Part shown: positions 63,832-64,000 of the stretch, one piece after another
Numbering within the stretch: position 1 is the first letter of the stretch
How the letters are laid out: every line of letters starts with the position of its first letter
Notes under the pieces: generated by a model
Told to the model about the DNA's origin: nothing
Databases searched by the model: none
Seen by the model: the letters and a program-made list of their open reading frames with translations, nothing else
Program-made: the position numbers and the translations under genes
DNA from: Bifidobacterium biavatii DSM 23969
GTDB lineage: Bacteria; Actinomycetota; Actinomycetes; Actinomycetales; Bifidobacteriaceae
NCBI RefSeq assembly: GCF_000741165.1
Contig: NZ_JGYN01000030.1
Span: 310,001-374,000 of the forward strand
Reading direction: 5' to 3'
Length of the DNA: 64,000 nt

Positions 63832-64000
63832 TCAGTTGTTGACCTTGGGCTGGAGGCCGGCGGACTTGGCCACCGCATTGGACTGGCCGCACACGGCCAG
63901 CCAGTTGGCGAGCAGACGGTAGCCATCCTGCGTCATCACCGATTCGGGATGGAACTGCACGGCGTACATCGGCAGATCGCGGTGCTTGATGCCCTGAATG
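63832..64000 (-). CDS. TrpG/PabA glutamine amidotransferase (C-terminal end only)
   Basis: The last 55 residues of a class I glutamine amidotransferase subunit of anthranilate or 4-amino-4-deoxychorismate synthase. The catalytic His-Glu motif VQFHPESVMT is present, followed by GYRLLANWLAVCG. In mycobacteria and relatives trpG/pabA lies beside pknB in this orientation, which supports the call. The start is beyond the window, so TrpG cannot be told from PabA. Confidence 0.85.
   Translation of the reverse strand, partial: IQGIKHRDLPMYAVQFHPESVMTQDGYRLLANWLAVCGQSNAVAKSAGLQPKVNN

Overview
This window is a high-GC actinobacterial chromosome segment that reads as Bifidobacterium. The reasons are a dense set of intracellular glycosidases with LacI-type repressors, a sucrose phosphorylase whose catalytic residues fall at the numbers known for the Bifidobacterium adolescentis enzyme, a GH172 enzyme of the kind first described from B. 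dentium, two adjacent ilvC genes, and the actinobacterial fhaA-fhaB-pstP-rodA-pbpA-pknA-pknB-trpG order. I cannot fix the species. No rRNA, tRNA, CRISPR array or complete transposase was recognised.

Layout. 1-8625: glycan deconstruction (partial GH1 beta-glucosidase, CE2-like acetylesterase, sialate-O-acetylesterase-like protein, a GH2 beta-galactosidase with acidic and cysteine-rich insertions). 8780-13706: branched-chain amino acids. Two ilvC paralogues are followed by an MHS-type transporter whose leader carries a 28-residue peptide with Leu codons and three consecutive Ile codons, a 12-bp anti-antiterminator pairing and an intrinsic terminator, so it is a predicted ribosome-mediated attenuator. 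13707-25977: sugar locus with an MFS transporter, two LacI paralogues with identical helix-turn-helix segments, a serine hydrolase, an ABC importer, GH172 and GH32-like glycosidases. This fits uptake and cytoplasmic cleavage of fructose disaccharides such as inulobiose or difructose anhydride. Three TCGAACCGGTTCGA-type operators cover the importer promoter, and the same palindrome lies in the -35/-10 spacer of the sucrose phosphorylase promoter, tying the two units into one predicted regulon.

26089-28142: an AlbA_2/HATPase (Schlafen-like) gene flanked by 101-bp direct repeats with iteron-like TTATTTGACGG arrays, preceded by a four-copy inverted AACTAATGTAATT array. This is the best candidate for an undescribed mobile or defence unit. 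28284-32965: GH13 alpha-glucosidase, YesL-like membrane protein and sucrose phosphorylase. 33485-39462: Cna_B-type surface protein, then a four-gene operon (VWA lipoprotein with solute-binding half, XpaC-like, solute-binding-like, TelA). 39604-40460: a cluster of DnaA-box-like sites and a toxin-antitoxin-like gene pair. 40541-51836: DMT exporter, MalY-type lyase, lipase-like hydrolase, orphan LuxR-type response regulator, two tandem paralogous lipoproteins, and two overlapping YhgE/Pip membrane proteins. 52068-54425: S9 peptidase. 54605-63735: the cell-wall growth and Ser/Thr signalling operon, ending against the convergent trpG/pabA end.

Four copies of a REP-like double hairpin are scattered through intergenic regions. 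One sits inside a 120-bp MITE-like element inserted at a CTAG target, and another lies between long inverted repeats. All functional calls come from reading the sequence; none was tested by database search.
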